Shown: in pieces, positions 1-12,500 of the stretch | Position numbering within the stretch: the first letter of the stretch is position 1 | Layout: every line of letters starts with the position of its first letter | Made by a program: the position numbers and the translations under genes | DNA from: Chrysoperla carnea | Lineage: Eukaryota; Arthropoda; Insecta; Neuroptera; Chrysopidae | Direction: 5' to 3' | NCBI RefSeq assembly: GCF_905475395.1 | Contig: NC_058338.1 | Span: 96,767,435-96,831,434, forward strand | Length of the DNA: 64,000 nt | The notes under the pieces: generated by a model | Told to the model about the DNA's origin: nothing | Databases searched by the model: none | What the model saw: only the letters and a program-made list of their open reading frames with translations

Positions 1-239
1 TCAAAATCGCGAACTTTGTCTTTAAATATCTCGCGATCTAAACGGTCAAAAATTATGAAATTTTAGGAATTCATAAATAAAGCTATTATAAACCCGAGAA
101 AAAAAATTCGGCCAAATCTGTCGAAAAGTGATTTCATGCTGGTACTACCTTAAATGTCGTTTTATTAAATACGCACAATTGCGTAGGATGTACAAAGACA
201 TTCTCGCGTAATTTAAAATTGTGTAGTTTAAAAGTTAAA

Positions 240-535
240 ATATTTTACTTTGTATGTTTTTCCGAAAGCTAACGTTTTTCGAAAAAAATGTTTTAAACGA
301 AAATTGTTAGTTTTTTATGAGGATCAACTTTCTAATTTAAAGTGTTATTGTATCTCTTACCGTTTATGATCTAAATTGATTATTAAAGAAACCCGAAGAA
401 CTAGGTCTAATGTGATATCAGAACATGATGTCCCCCATCAAACTCTGAAGCTTTTGTTGTAATTTTTTGATTGGTTAACTACAAAACGAGATATTTATGT
501 GTATAGATTAAAATGGCCCACCTGTATATAAAAGG
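240..535 (+). repeat. Right arm of a foldback element (partner missing)
   Basis: Matches the right arm of the element at 1420-2100: shared phrases include TTTTTTATGAGGATC, TTAAAGTGTTATT and ATAGATTAAAATG. The matching left arm is not in the window or was lost. Confidence 0.6.
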
Positions 536-540
536 GTACA

Positions 541-1415
541 AAGAGAGACTGAAGAGTTGACATTAGCTAATTGCAATTCACATTAACTGAATTCACATAT
601 AAATTTTCATACTTCTAACTCAATTTGGAGGGATTGTAAAGCCTTGAAATATCGAAAAAAATGGAATGGTATATCAACATGTGCTAGAAAATTATCCAGG
701 CCCGTGCATAGGACTCAGCCAAGAGGACGTTCAAATTATTGTTGATCATGTTAGGTCATAAAGTCAATAAAAATAAAATTATCTTTTTTCGAGTATGAGA
801 ACATTTTACTATGCTAAAATGTGATATATGGTCACTATTTTTCAATAAGTTAACTCTCCGAGCTACAGAAAATTTTGTTCCAAAAATCTGTACCCATCGA
901 CCTCTACACCGCAATGTATATTGAGCGAGGAGTGTTCATTCATCGCTGTTGTCATAGATAAAAGTGTCACAACGAGAAGCATTTATCAGGCATTTAGAAA
1001 CGCGTTTTCATTGCAAATATCGAATGCTTCGAGTGAATTTTTAACATCCTGTCCGACAATCCGTATCCTCGGCGCAGTTTTTTTACACAAAAACGACGAA
1101 TATCCATGCCTCAAGATCAAAAATCAATAAATGTCAACAAATGTCGAAACAATAACTTGAACAGCTAACTGTTCAGTGGAAATGTGTTTCATAAATGGCT
1201 TCATTTATAGGAATATATTGTTAATTCCAAGATTTGACCTTAAAATCCCCTGTACGGGCCTAATTTCCTTGTAGCTAAAACAACACAGACACAAATTTTA
1301 AACTGTATAGCTTAAATTCATGCTTTTATGTTTCATTTTTCTTAGTAAACAACTCCATATACCGAATTTCAGCTCACCTGGACTGAAGTGCTCAAACGTA
1401 GAGCGAATTAAATAG
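541..1415. other. Unassigned intergenic stretch
   Basis: No gene or repeat recognised. A 69-codon open frame at 921-1130 has no recognisable domain and no splice context. Confidence 0.4.
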
Positions 1416-1419
1416 ATAT

Positions 1420-2100
1420 ATAGGGTGGGTCATTTTAATCTATAATGGCTAATAGCTCGTTTTGTAAGTAACCAATCAAAAACTAACTTAAACGAAAGTT
1501 GCAGAATTTGATGGGGGGCATCATGTTCTGACAATCAGATTGGACCTAGTTCTTCAGGTTGCTTTCATAGCCAATTTAGATCCTAAAAGGTAAAGAACTA
1601 ACAATTTTTGTTTCAAAAATTTTTTCGCAAGAAATGCGACTTAGAAATATGTCATTATTATATTCAATCGAAAAAAAAAACGCTTAAATTTTATCGATAA
1701 TTGTGGGTCAAAGTCATGGATACAGGCGAATGTCCTTTATTATTGCCCTTAACAACTTTTGACGAAAATATTTTTCGTAAATAGTGTATTTCATTTCGAT
1801 TAAATGCAATAATGTCATATTTTAAGTTGCATTTCCACCGAAAGCTGACGATTTTCGAAAAAATGGTTTAGATGAAAAATGTTAGTTTTTTATGAGGATC
1901 CACTTTGTAATTTAAAGTGTTATTCTACCACTTACCGTATAGGATCTAAATTATCTATTACAGCAACCCGGAGAATTAGGTCCAATCTGATGTAAGAATA
2001 TGATATCCCCCATGAAACTTTGTAACTTTTGTTTAAGCTATTTTTTGATCGATTAATAACAAAACGAGCCATTATAGATTAAAATGACTCATCTTGTGTG
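1420..2100. mobile_element. Foldback/TIR element, about 0.68 kb
   Basis: The two ends are inverted copies: GTCATTTTAATCTATAATGG near the left end pairs with CCATTATAGATTAAAATGAC near the right end, and the arms remain similar for about 230 nt inward. Related to 240-535. No coding capacity. Confidence 0.65.
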
Positions 2101-2237
2101 ATATAAATAAATATTAAATATTCCCAAAACCCCCAAAACAGTGCTCCAGGGGTTATGAAACTAATTTTAAATGCACCCCATATCCCTTAAGATATATAGT
2201 GCATAAGTTAATATTTTCGAGGAATGCATGACTAATG

Positions 2238-3325
2238 AATAGTCCCGGCCAAATTCGTCATTGACCATGATTACTTTTCACATAGAAAATTTTTGCAAGA
2301 TCTCGTTGAAAACATGTAGGTAGGAGGATATTGTTTAAACTAATTTTTTTTAAACAAATAAATATAATTGACCTGATCGCTTCCAAATAAATTTTATCAT
2401 ATAATAGTCGTCAAAACTAACAAGAAATGTTATTAGTCATTTTTCTCTAAACACTCCAGTTTTCGAGTAAAAAATATGTAAAAATTGGAAAAAACGCGAT
2501 TTTTACGATTTTGATCCCTCAAAAAGCCTATGGAAAAATCAGATTTTTAATTTGTATAAAGCTTTTATTTGTAGTGTAAAGCTTACTCAATAATATACCG
2601 CAAAAATTTTTGGCGAATAAAAAGTGCTTGATTGTTAAGAGAGTGCGTGAAAAACCACCCAAAAATTACGATTTTGTTCTATACATGCTGGAAAGATGAG
2701 ATTTTCACCAATCAACTCGAAATAAAGTCAAATTAACATAAAAATTCGAAAAATTTCATTTTTCACAACGCAATTTTCCGGAAAACCGCATAAAACCGTT
2801 TTGAAATTTAGGAGGGGGGTTGCGTTGTGGAAAATGAAATTTTCTGTTATTTTGACTTTATTTTGAGTCGATTGGTGAGAATCTTATCTTTCTAGCTTCT
2901 AGCATGTATAGAACAGAAAATTGGGAAAATTTGCGGGATTTTGTTGAGTAAGCTTTACACTACAAATAAAATTTTTATACATATTAAAAATATGATTTTT
3001 TTTATAGACTTTATGAAGGATGGAAATCGTAAAAATCGCGTTTTTTCAAATTTTACGAATTTTTTACTCGAAAATTAGAGGTTTTAGAGAAAAATGTTTA
3101 AGAACATTTTTTGTTAGTTTTGAATAAAATTATATGATCGAAGCGATTCGGTCAATATTATTCATTTGTTTAAAAAAATTAGATTAAATAATATCCTACC
3201 GGGTTACCCACCGACAACCTGCACTTTTATTTTCAGGAGCATGTTTTTAACGAGATCCTACAAAAATTTTTCATGCGAAAATTACTCATGCTCAATGACA
3301 AATTTTGTCGGGACTAGAAAGAGCA
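2238..3325. mobile_element. Foldback element of about 1.1 kb
   Basis: Near-palindrome centred at about 2800. TAGTCCCGGCCAAATTCGTC on the left pairs with GACAAATTTTGTCGGGACTA on the right, and TAAAGCTTACTCAATAA pairs with TTGTTGAGTAAGCTTTACAC. The arms are roughly 500 nt with mismatches and one small insertion. No protein-coding content. Confidence 0.7.
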
Positions 3326-3379
3326 TAATGAAACACAAAATGTTGTGTATAATTTTGATTCCTGGTTAAGTATTGGAAA

Positions 3380-4265
3380 CAGTGCTGGATTTACACTAGG
3401 GGCTGTCGGGGCTAGTGCCCAGGGCGGAAAATTTTCTAGGGCGGCAAAATTTTGAAAGTGAGAAAACATTTTCTATACAATATATAATTAACTAATTCTT
3501 TTAAATAAACATTTTATCTTTCAAGAAATATAATTTATGCATTATGTATCAAATTAAAATTTTGTATATTATAATATATTAAATTTAAGTGAAAACTATT
3601 AAAAAAAAATTAATTTATTTCCATAAAGGTTTGAACAAATAAAATTTGATACTTTTTTTTTCTGAAATTGATAAATTAATATAGTTTTTTTTTTGAAGAA
3701 TTAAAAAAAATTTTTTTTTCTCATGTTTATTGAGAACTCTAGACATAAAGCTGAAGATTTGCTAGTTGCTGTATTATCTGTTCTTCAGTTTTTTTATCTT
3801 GATCTCTCAGATTGTCGAAGTCAGTCATATGATAACGCGAATAATGTATCAGGGATTTATTCGGGCTTTTACAGGCAAGAATTCATGAAATTATATCTTG
3901 CAGAACATGCTTCTTGTGCTGCTCATTCTATGAATTTAGTTGGAGTTGAATGCGCCCCAGTTGCAGTAGAATGCGCCCCAGAAGCTGCGTCATTCTTTCA
4001 TACAGTACAAACTTTATACAACTTTTTTACTGCATCGACGGATCGCTGGGAAGTCTTACAGTCTCATACTGAAAAACGAATTGCGTTAAAAACTTTATCT
4101 GCAACCAGATGGTCAGCTCGTTATGAACCGGTTCTTTTTTCTGCAATTAATTAGTTATTCTAATTCTTAAAAAATAAGATATCAAAACTATTAAAATAAA
4201 ATTTCAGTCATAGGGCGGCATTTTCTTCAGTGCCCCAGGGCGGCAAAAATTTAAATCCGGCCCTG
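3380..4265 (+). mobile_element. hAT element, internally deleted, with 8-bp TSD
   Basis: Ends CAGTGCTGGATTTA (left) and CAGGGCCGGATTTA (right, complement). It is bracketed by an exact 8-bp duplication ATTGGAAA (3372-3379 and 4266-4273), as expected for hAT. It carries a remnant of a ZMYM1-like (DUF4371-type) transposase and TAGGGCGGCA motifs next to both ends. Too short to be autonomous. Confidence 0.88.
3723..4154 (+). pseudogene. ZMYM1-like hAT transposase fragment
   Basis: 143 codons resembling the middle of ZMYM1/DUF4371 hAT proteins: QSYDNANNVSGIYSG, CAAHSMNLVGVE, TLYNFFTASTDRWEVL and LSATRWSARYEP. An in-frame 18-nt tandem duplication gives VECAPVAVECAP. The N-terminal and C-terminal dimerisation parts are absent. 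Confidence 0.8.
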
Positions 4266-4279
4266 ATTGGAAAGAAAGA

Positions 4280-4640
4280 AAGTTGATTATTATGGACCGC
4301 CGTGGAGAGTTTATTACACCGTTCATATAGATCGGGGTCGGATGCAATCGACTCAAAGGCGTAATAGTACAGTTTGTGCGGCGCAAAATACCTCAGTTTT
4401 CAACGCAATAATTAGAAGAAAAATAATATTTTTTAAGAAAAACTACTTTGAAAAAAATCGGTTTTTTGCAACCAAAAAAAAAGGCGAAAAAAGCATTTTT
4501 ATTCAAAAACAACAAATAGAGGGTTCTAGCGAAAAAATGAGACCAACTGTAGTCAAATCCGTTCAAAACTTTACGAGAAAATATGGTTTATGACAAAAAT
4601 CTCGCGTTTTTTGCCATTTATTTTCTTGTAGTTTTTATGA
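4280..4640. repeat. Dispersed repeat related to 57150-57895
   Basis: Shares the phrase group ...AAACTTTACGAGAAAA.. and ATCTCGCGTTTTTTGCC with the arms at 57.2 and 57.8 kb. The open frame across it is a by-product of the repeat. Confidence 0.45.
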
Positions 4641-4875
4641 CTAGCAGTAAATCCGTTCGAGGCTCAAAATGTTGCTTTTAATCGTATCTTTTTGTAAAAA
4701 AATTTCGTCGCAAAATAATATAAATTTTCCTAACAATTTGTGAAAATGCAAAAATAGGTTCTACGGAAAAGTCTTTGATTTATGATGAAAGATGTTGATG
4801 CATGATGAAAGAACACAATACTGAACAATGTATACTATTCTCAGCCTGTACTATCATTAAAACGATGGTAAAATT

Positions 4876-5293
4876 CTGGTGGAAATATTTTCTATCAATA
4901 GTTTAATTTAGTCTTGCAGTGTTATTGAAAACAATTTTAGGAGAATGAGTAAGCCTAAAAGATTCTGAAACATTCTGAAAAAATATGAAAAGATCTATGC
5001 ATAATTTATTAAGTAGTTTGAAGACTGCATTTTTACAAGTTTTTGAAATCTCTTAGAAGACTTTTCAGAATTAATCAGAGATTTCATGCAAATTTCATGA
5101 AAAATGAGGGCAAGACTTTTTCAAAATTAATCAGTAAAATTTAAAACATTTTAGATTTTCGAAAAATTATTTACTGTAGTTTTATCATATTTAATACTTT
5201 TTTTAGAAATATAAATATAAATAATTTCTGACTTATTTATCCGCTCTGAAGAGAAACCAGATAAGATATAGTTCATAATATATATATATATAA

Positions 5294-5365
<72 letters not shown>

Positions 5366-6890
5366 ATATATATATAAACATGGCATTAAGAACCATAATT
5401 TACACGATATTAGTTTATATTAAATATTGTTATCCTCGCACATAAGGTATGTCGAACTTATGTTTATATACAGTGTGTCCAGCGACTCCAAAAACAACTT
5501 TATACGTCATAAAAATTCTGAATTTGTAAAAAACACGAAAGCGGGAGGGGGAGGAGTGGATGTTGTAAGAAGGGCTATATTAATAAGGGGGTTAAAACTT
5601 AAAAATTTTGCTTTAAACCATATAGACCTTTTTTAAAACTAGTTTTCTGAAGCCTAAGCCAGTCCATACACCCCCCAAAAAATGATTTCCAGAAAGTGAA
5701 AAGTGAAACCGTCATTTTTGAGTTCACTGCTTAACCGATTAAAATAATTCTTGAACCTTTAAAACGCTACATTATCACCAATTAACATGGGTTGTATTTT
5801 ATTTTCAAAAAAGTTATTGTTCCGCATCAAAAGTTAAAATCTATTTTTATTGTTATTAAGTTCAAATACATTTTTTGTGGAAAAAATCACATAAAAGTGA
5901 TTTTTTAAAATAAGTTGCACAAATATTGTTTTAACAATATAAATAACTAGCAGTTATTCACGTTATAGCCTTCAATTCTCTTAACTTCATTTTTGTTGAC
6001 TAATTAATGAATTTTAACTTTTAGTGCTAATCCCTAATTATTATGAAAAGAAAATACGGCCATGTCACTTGCTGGTATTGTATCATTCTATAGATGAAAG
6101 AATTTTTAAAATCGGTTGCGTAGTAAATTTAAAAACGTCGGTTTCACTATTGAATGGATGTTTAATTTTGATGCGGAATCCTAATTTAAAAAAAATTAAA
6201 TATAGCCCATGTCACTTGCTGATAATGTAGCTTTCTATAGGTGAAATATTTTTTTTAAATCGGTTAGGCAGTCAACTCAAAAATGACGGTTTGTATATAA
6301 TTTCAAACAAACTTTCATCCCCTATTTCAACCCTTTAGGGTAAGAATTTCGAATAATCCTTTCTTAAATGACACCTACAGTATAAAATCAACATCTTCTC
6401 GATATTTCAAATTTCTATCATTAGCAATTTAAACTGGATGACGATATATCAGTCGCGACATTGCGCCCCCCCCCCCTCCTTTGAAATATTTCTGATTATT
6501 AATACACAAAAAGAATCATTAAAAAAAAATCATCAACATCGGAGCTGTTATTGAGTACTCCTGAGTAAAAACATTCGTTGATGCGACTAACAGTAATTAA
6601 TTTTTTGAAAATCCCAAATGTTTTAAATTTTACTGATTATTTCTAAAAAAGTTTTACTCATACTTTAGCTAAATTTTCATGAAATCTCTGATTAATTCTG
6701 AAAAAGTCTTCTGGAAGAATCTAAGAACTTGTAAAAATGCAATCTTCAAACTGTGTAGTAATTTTTACATAGATCTTTTCATATTTTTCAGAATCTTTTA
6801 TTCTTACTTATTCTTCTAGAATTGGTTTTCAGAACACTGCAGGGCTAAATGAGACAATCGGTAGAAAATATTTCCACCAGGGGATACTAT
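4876..6890. mobile_element. TIR/foldback element of about 2 kb
   Basis: CTGGTGGAAATATTTTCTA at the left end pairs with TAGAAAATATTTCCACCAG at the right end. The arms (about 320 nt) both contain AGAAGACTTTTCAGAATTAA-type sequence in opposite orientation. The interior has a TA microsatellite and a second, smaller inverted pair (5710-5780 against 6230-6290). No protein is recognised. Confidence 0.65.
5281..5376. repeat. (TA)n microsatellite
   Basis: Nearly pure TA dinucleotide repeat interrupted by AAATTTA and TTTA. Confidence 0.95.
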
Positions 6891-7366
6891 TCAGGATTAT
6901 ACCATGATTTGATAAAATCGTATAAACAGTTTTATTTATACAATCAACACTTGGACTATCAATGTACTATAACTAATTGCAATATTTACAGAATAAATTA
7001 TATTTCAGGAACCGGAATTTGTTAACAACGTTGCACAATCGATAGCTCAACATGCCTATTATGTGTTAAAAAAATAAAGTTGTTTTGTTAACGTTTATAC
7101 AAATAGTGCTTGAATTACAAGTATTTTAAATAATTTTAGAGAAAAGAAAACGAATCCAAAATGGAGACCATGCTTCCATTACGTGTATTTAAAAAAAATA
7201 ATTGTGAGGGGCAGAAATGGAAACTCACAGAACCTTTCCAGCCATTTGAAGATCATCAATTATTTTCTAGTTGATGAAGATATGTGAGTAAAATGTGACA
7301 CGGATGCTTTAATTTTAACTTTATTTTTGTTAAATGAAATAAAATACAATAAACGATCTGTATGTA

Positions 7367-8078
7367 CCCTTGTGAAAATAAATCTATTCTGGAACTCAGA
7401 ATATTTAGAAATTCAGAAATAGAATATGCGAAGTAAAACTAACTCTGAAAAAGACAGAAAATATCAAATAAATTATTAATCAATCATTAAATGACAGAAA
7501 ATGGTAATAGATTGAGACTCTTTCGGAAGTAATATTCTCCTAGAAGACTTTTCCAGAATTAATCAGAGATTTTATGAAAGTTTAGTTAACTAAATAAAGT
7601 TTGAGTAAGTAGTAAAATTTAAAACATTTCACATTTTCGAAGAATTTAATTACTGTAGGTTTTAGTTAATAAATAAGTCAGAAAAACTCTATCCTGGCAA
7701 ATTTTTATTTTCCTTTTTTTTTATTAGTTAGTATTCAATATGATAAAAGTAAAACCTGCAAAAGCTTTCGAAAAAGTGAAATGTTTTAAATTTTACTGAT
7801 TAATTCTAATAAATTCAGAAAAAGTCTTACTTTTAGTTTATTTTGCTAACTAAATTTTCATAAAATCTCTGATTAATCCTGAAAAAGTCTTCTAAGAGAA
7901 TTCAGAATATTTCTTCCGAAAGAGTTTGAATCTATTACCATTTTCTGTCATTAATTGGTTGATTAATAATTTATTTGATATTTTCTGACTTTTTCAGAGA
8001 TAGTTTTACTTCACATATTCTTTTTCTGAATTCTAAAATAAATATTCTGAGTTCCAGAATAGATTATTTCTACAAGGG
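7367..8078. mobile_element. TA-flanked foldback MITE, 0.71 kb
   Basis: Starts TA/CCCTTGTGAAAATAA and ends TTATTTCTACAAGGG/TA. The arms pair over most of the element (CTATTCTGGAACTCAGAATA against TATTCTGAGTTCCAGAATAG). The arms also resemble those of the element at 4876-6890. Confidence 0.75.
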
Positions 8079-8666
8079 TAAGTATGAAGTATTTCATCAA
8101 ATAACAGCATGGAAGTTGTCTACTCTCCCTAATGGTTAATTCTGCCCTAGACACTCACAGTGGAGACAATGAATGTAACGTGGGTATCCGACACAACGCG
8201 CCTTTTACAAGTCATTTTTAAATTTTATGGAATCGTACGCATGGAAGTCATAAATGATTTTAAAGCAACTTACTTCTTCAAAAAAGTATTTATAATCCAC
8301 TCATCTTAGTAAAAAAAGAGGTCAACTTCAGAATCTAACCGGAATAAGGTGAATATTTGTAGAAACCTTTATTTTGATAGTACAAATGTTGTCTAAAAAG
8401 TCACATATGGTCACGTGTCAAATTGTCTACAAATTTTGTTGGTTACCTTTTTTATCACCAAGGTTCACCAAGCCGAAAATTTCACACGAGCAATGAAGGA
8501 AATTTATAGGTATTATACAGTGTGTCGCATTAAAGATGAACACACCCTCATATTTGTTATTTAGAGGAAGATCAATTTGAAATTTCGCACAGTCAAAAAG
8601 AGTGATGGGTCAAATTTTTTAAAAAACTTAAACGAAATCGGAACTTTAAATTAAACACAGTCTATA

Positions 8667-9130
8667 ATTCAGTAACCTGTCGTCTGAAAGTACGGGGTAG
8701 TTTACATCAAAGTCGATAGTTCTGATTTTTCACAGATTTGTTTATGATGTTGTTCCAATTAATAATCCAAGTTTTTTTGATTTTTTATAAAGTTGCGTTC
8801 GGCGCTCGAGGCCCAAACTTCAATTATTCATTGGGCCAACATCATAAACAAGTCTGCGAAAAATCAGAACTACCGGATTTGACGTTAGCTCTGATGTATA
8901 AAGTTATGTTGATAAATTTTGAAAGGCTTGGAAAGTATTGGATCTACAGAGTCCATTCTAGTCTCATATTGTAGCAAATTTAGTCAACTTGAAAAACGTC
9001 CTGAAAAGCTTTTATCAAAATATTCACGGATTTTTCGATTTTTGACAAAGTTGCGAATATAATAAACAAGTCTGCGAAAAATCAAAACTACCGGATTTGA
9101 TGCAGACTGTAATGTATAAAGTTACTGTAA
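8667..9130. mobile_element. TA-flanked foldback MITE nested in 8518-10259
   Basis: Ends ATTCAGTAAC / GTTACTGTAA with TA on both sides. Removing it restores a sequence close to that of the related element at 59.8 kb (CTACTACAAATTGACAAATA). It is a shorter copy of the element at 17083-18170. Confidence 0.7.
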
Positions 9131-9389
9131 TACTACTACAAATTGACAAATAGCACCGATTTTGAATATTTTGCCTAGCAAAAAAAAAAAAAAAAACAAT
9201 TCGAAAAAGTTGCTTAGAATCCTTTTTTATACCCATACATGACAAAATTAGGATTTTTAATTGATAATTTAATAGTGTTATGTATTCAAATTTTTCAATA
9301 AACTTAATAATAATTAAAAAATTACAAATGTGAATTTTGTCATGAAAATCGGTATATGAGTATGAAAAAGTGTTCTAAGCAACTTTTTC

Positions 9390-10026
9390 CAGTGACGGGT
9401 TTAGGCTTGCTGCCGCCCTAGGCCCCGTTCGATGCGCCGCCCTTTTTGATAGAATGAATTTCATTAATTTTGATCCAGTTTTTTTTTTAAAGTAACTTAA
9501 TTTATTGAAATATAATTTTTTAAATATTACTGATAAATAACACAGATATATATATATATAAACTTTAGACAGATAAATAATTCATATTTCTTTTAATATT
9601 AATCAATTTGAAAATCTCTTTTTCCTGGCTTTGGTCCGTGCAAAAACGTCAATTATGTCGTCGTAATTTATTTCTTGGACTAGTTGAACTTCAATAGACA
9701 GTAATGCAAGTACATTAAGTCTATCTTGGCCCATGCTTGCGCGTAAATAGGTTTTTACCCTTTTAAGAGTAGAAAAGGATCTTTCTCCTGAACAATTTGT
9801 AGCCGGAATACTCAAAAAAATACGGAGAGCAAAGTCCATATTCGGATAAACATCTCGAAGATTCCGTGAATGCAATACATTGCATTCCATATCATCAGGA
9901 TACTTACTGATTAGTTTATTGGTTTTATAATTGATTGTCTTTACTTTTTTTGTGACTCTAAAATTTTTGCATTTCATAAATTTTGCCGCCCTTCAAATTC
10001 TGCCGCCCTAGGTCCGGGCCTCACTG
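9390..10026 (-). mobile_element. hAT element, internally deleted, with 8-bp TSD
   Basis: Ends CAGTGACGGGTTTAGG and CAGTGAGGCCCGGACC. It is bracketed by exact ACTTTTTC duplications (9382-9389 and 10027-10034). Only the transposase C-terminus remains. The subterminal TGCCGCCCTAGG motif occurs at both ends and is related to GGGCGGCA in the hAT at 3380. Confidence 0.88.
9603..9977 (-). pseudogene. hAT transposase C-terminal dimerisation fragment
   Basis: 124 codons. YPNMDFALRIFLSIPATNC, GERSFSTLKRVKTYLR and MGQDRLNVLALLSIE are the conserved hATC dimerisation motifs of ZMYM1-like transposases. The N-terminal and catalytic parts are missing. Confidence 0.85.
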
Positions 10027-10756
10027 ACTTTTTCTAATAATTTTTTCAATATCTCCAACCATCTCTGAAGCTAGACAGAATATTAAGAATCAGCCCTATT
10101 TGTCAATTTTTAGTAGACTGAGTTTAAATTTCAGATTTCGGTTAAGTAGCTTAAAAAATGTGACCCATCATCATCCTTATGAGTGTGCAAAATTTCAAAT
10201 CGATATTCCTATAAATAACGAAAATATGACGGTGTCTTCATCTTAAATGCGACACACTGTAGAAGATCATAAATTATAATAGACTAGGGATTCACGATTG
10301 ATCCTGCGCTAAAGTACGTATAGCTGAGCGCACTTGTCTCCTGTGCCCTCTATTTAAAAAACGATTTAACGGATAAAAAAGGTTTCAGACGAAATTTGTA
10401 GAGAATTTTATCCTCTACAACTTTTATATTCAATGTAAATACGATTGACAGCAAAGGAAAGGAGATAATATTAAAAAACTGATTTGTGCGACCTTTGACC
10501 TTGAATATCTAAGGACGGCGACACGTAATCATATGTGACTTGAGACAAAAATTTTTACTAACAAAATAAAGATAGACTATTATATTTCACCGAAGCTTCG
10601 TTATAAATAGATGAAGATCTCATTTCTTACAATTAAAATTGGTTCCATTTTTATATTTTTTTTACCGAATTAGTTTTTAATGAAAATTGTATGATATTTT
10701 TATACGATGTATTTTATAAAGGTTTGTCATAAAAGTCACCCGACTTCGAAGAGGCT

Positions 10757-10836
10757 TTACGTTTTGGATATACAGAAACTTTAATGTTACTCACATTTAC
10801 GTCTTGGATATACAGAAACTTTAATGTTACTCACAG
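10757..10836. repeat. Tandem duplication, 40-nt unit x2
   Basis: Two adjacent units begin TTACGTTTTGGATATACAG and TTACGTCTTGGATATACAG, with only minor differences. Confidence 0.9.
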
Positions 10837-11610
10837 TGTTAAGACAATATAACGGAGTTGAAGAATTTAAGAAAATGGCGAATTTAAAATTGTTGTATAA
10901 ATTGTCGAAATATTTTTCGGAATTTTTTTTGGTCTTAAAATACATAAACATTCTCCTAATTTTAATTTAATAATATTCCATCAGTGTATTTAGACATTCC
11001 TCGAACTCGATTCGATTTTTATGACGAACTATAATTTTTTTTATTATAAATATAATTTAAATTGATTTTGAAAAGCGGTAATATTTTCATTTCCATTTAT
11101 CAATAATTTTCTGAGCAATATAGGCATGTTGAGAACAACAAAGTACTGAGTGAGTGAAAGAAACAATAAAGAACAATATCCAGGAAGGACAAATTTTGAT
11201 CGAAGAAGAACTTTTTGCATTAGTAAAGATCAGGCTCTGTTTATTTTATGGTTAAAGGTGTATTTTTATGATGAGGCTTGAAATTGAGAAAGATAATAAC
11301 TTTTGATCAGCGATTATTAATTTTAATTAACTTGCAGTATTAATCCAATTTATTAATAGCCATGCAGCTCCAATAACTCCAGTTCATAAATATTATGCTC
11401 GATCCCGCTCGCCAAACATGTACTTTACTTCCATCTCTTGGTCAACTAAATTGAAAATTTTGGCCGAACTATTTAACGGATTTCACTAAAATTTTAACCG
11501 AAAGTTGTAAGTAATAAACGCTACTATTGATATTAGTTTCATTTAAATCAATCAAATATTTTTCAAGTTACAGTCAAATGAACTGTTTTACTATATGTAT
11601 GTATAGGTAC

Positions 11611-11635
11611 ATATATATATATATATATATATATA
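11611..11635. repeat. (AT)n microsatellite
   Basis: Short AT dinucleotide run. Confidence 0.9.
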
Positions 11636-12295
11636 ACTGGGAGGGAAAGGGACGAAACCGTCCCAAAAAAATATGAGGAGTAGTTCATAACATTGACTAC
11701 AAACCTACCAATTTTGGATATGCACCGATGTCTCCTCTTGCGAATATAAAATAAAAATGATAAAATTTCTGAAAAAAAATCCATTTTCGACGCCATTTTG
11801 TTGGTTAGACATGTTGCACCACTCCGGGAAAGTAAAAAATTTCAAAAAAATACTTATTTTGATGTGAAAAGAAAAACCCCAAAGTTTCGCTGCCCGAACT
11901 TTTAATCCATACACAAGGCGTAATTTTACTCTACTATATGTATATCTCGAAATATCGAATTTCGATTAAGGTTATTCGATATAGATCGGTGTATTCAATT
12001 TACTCGATGTTTACAATACGATGCATCGAATTGCGATCTGAGAAGCTATTCATTTACTCGATACAACGATGTATTTTCATAAGACATCGAACCAATGTTA
12101 ACAAAGAAAACATTTTTTTTTGTTTTTGTTGGAATCTCGAAATTGACATTGGCAACACTAACTCCGCAAGAGAGAGATAGAGAATTAAATTAGAGTTCGT
12201 GTGTTTTGTTTGTCTCTGGCCTGTTGTGGTCTCGGTGATATCCATAGAGATAATATTTTTATATTACACCTCATAGTCATAGATATATTATGTTA

Positions 12296-12500
12296 TATTG
12301 GATTTTAATGCTAAGAAAGACTCTATCTAGCGATAAAAAAAAGAACTATTGTCAGAATGCCAAATATAGCACAGCACATTAAAATGTATACTTAAGCATA
12401 TATCTCCTGCCTTTTTAATCATTGAAATGATCAGCTGATTGTAAAGAGGTTTACATTTTTTTTACCCGTGACGCTGACATCTTCGCGTTAAAATCCAATA
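12296..12500. mobile_element. Small MITE, copy 1 (pair with 41826-42033)
   Basis: TATTGGATTTTAATGCTAAG at one end and CGCGTTAAAATCCAATA at the other. The interior shares GTCAGAATGCCAAATATAG with the copy at 41.9 kb in opposite orientation. About 205 bp, non-coding, probable TA target. Confidence 0.75.

Larger units (their letters stand above)
8518..10259. mobile_element. TA-flanked long-TIR element carrying two later insertions
   Basis: Ends CAGTGTGTCGCATT and its complement, flanked by TA (8516-8517 and 10260-10261). The TIRs are about 150 nt. A relative lies at 59701-61655. Two younger elements sit inside: 8667-9130 (TA-flanked) and a hAT at 9390-10026. No intact transposase. The end sequence and TA target suggest the Tc1/mariner group (inference). 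Confidence 0.75.
10260..12295. other. Intergenic stretch with small repeats only
   Basis: Contains a 40-nt tandem duplication (10757-10836) and an AT microsatellite (11611-11635). No gene was recognised. Open frames near 11.6-12.2 kb are in TCGAT/ATCGAA-rich simple sequence. Confidence 0.5.

Noticed and set aside
921-1130. 69-codon plus-strand frame
   Set aside because: No recognisable domain, no splice partners, within a repeat-rich gene desert.
11938-12245. Overlapping open frames on both strands
   Set aside because: Low-complexity TCGAT/ATCGAA-rich DNA without domain, splice or start context.
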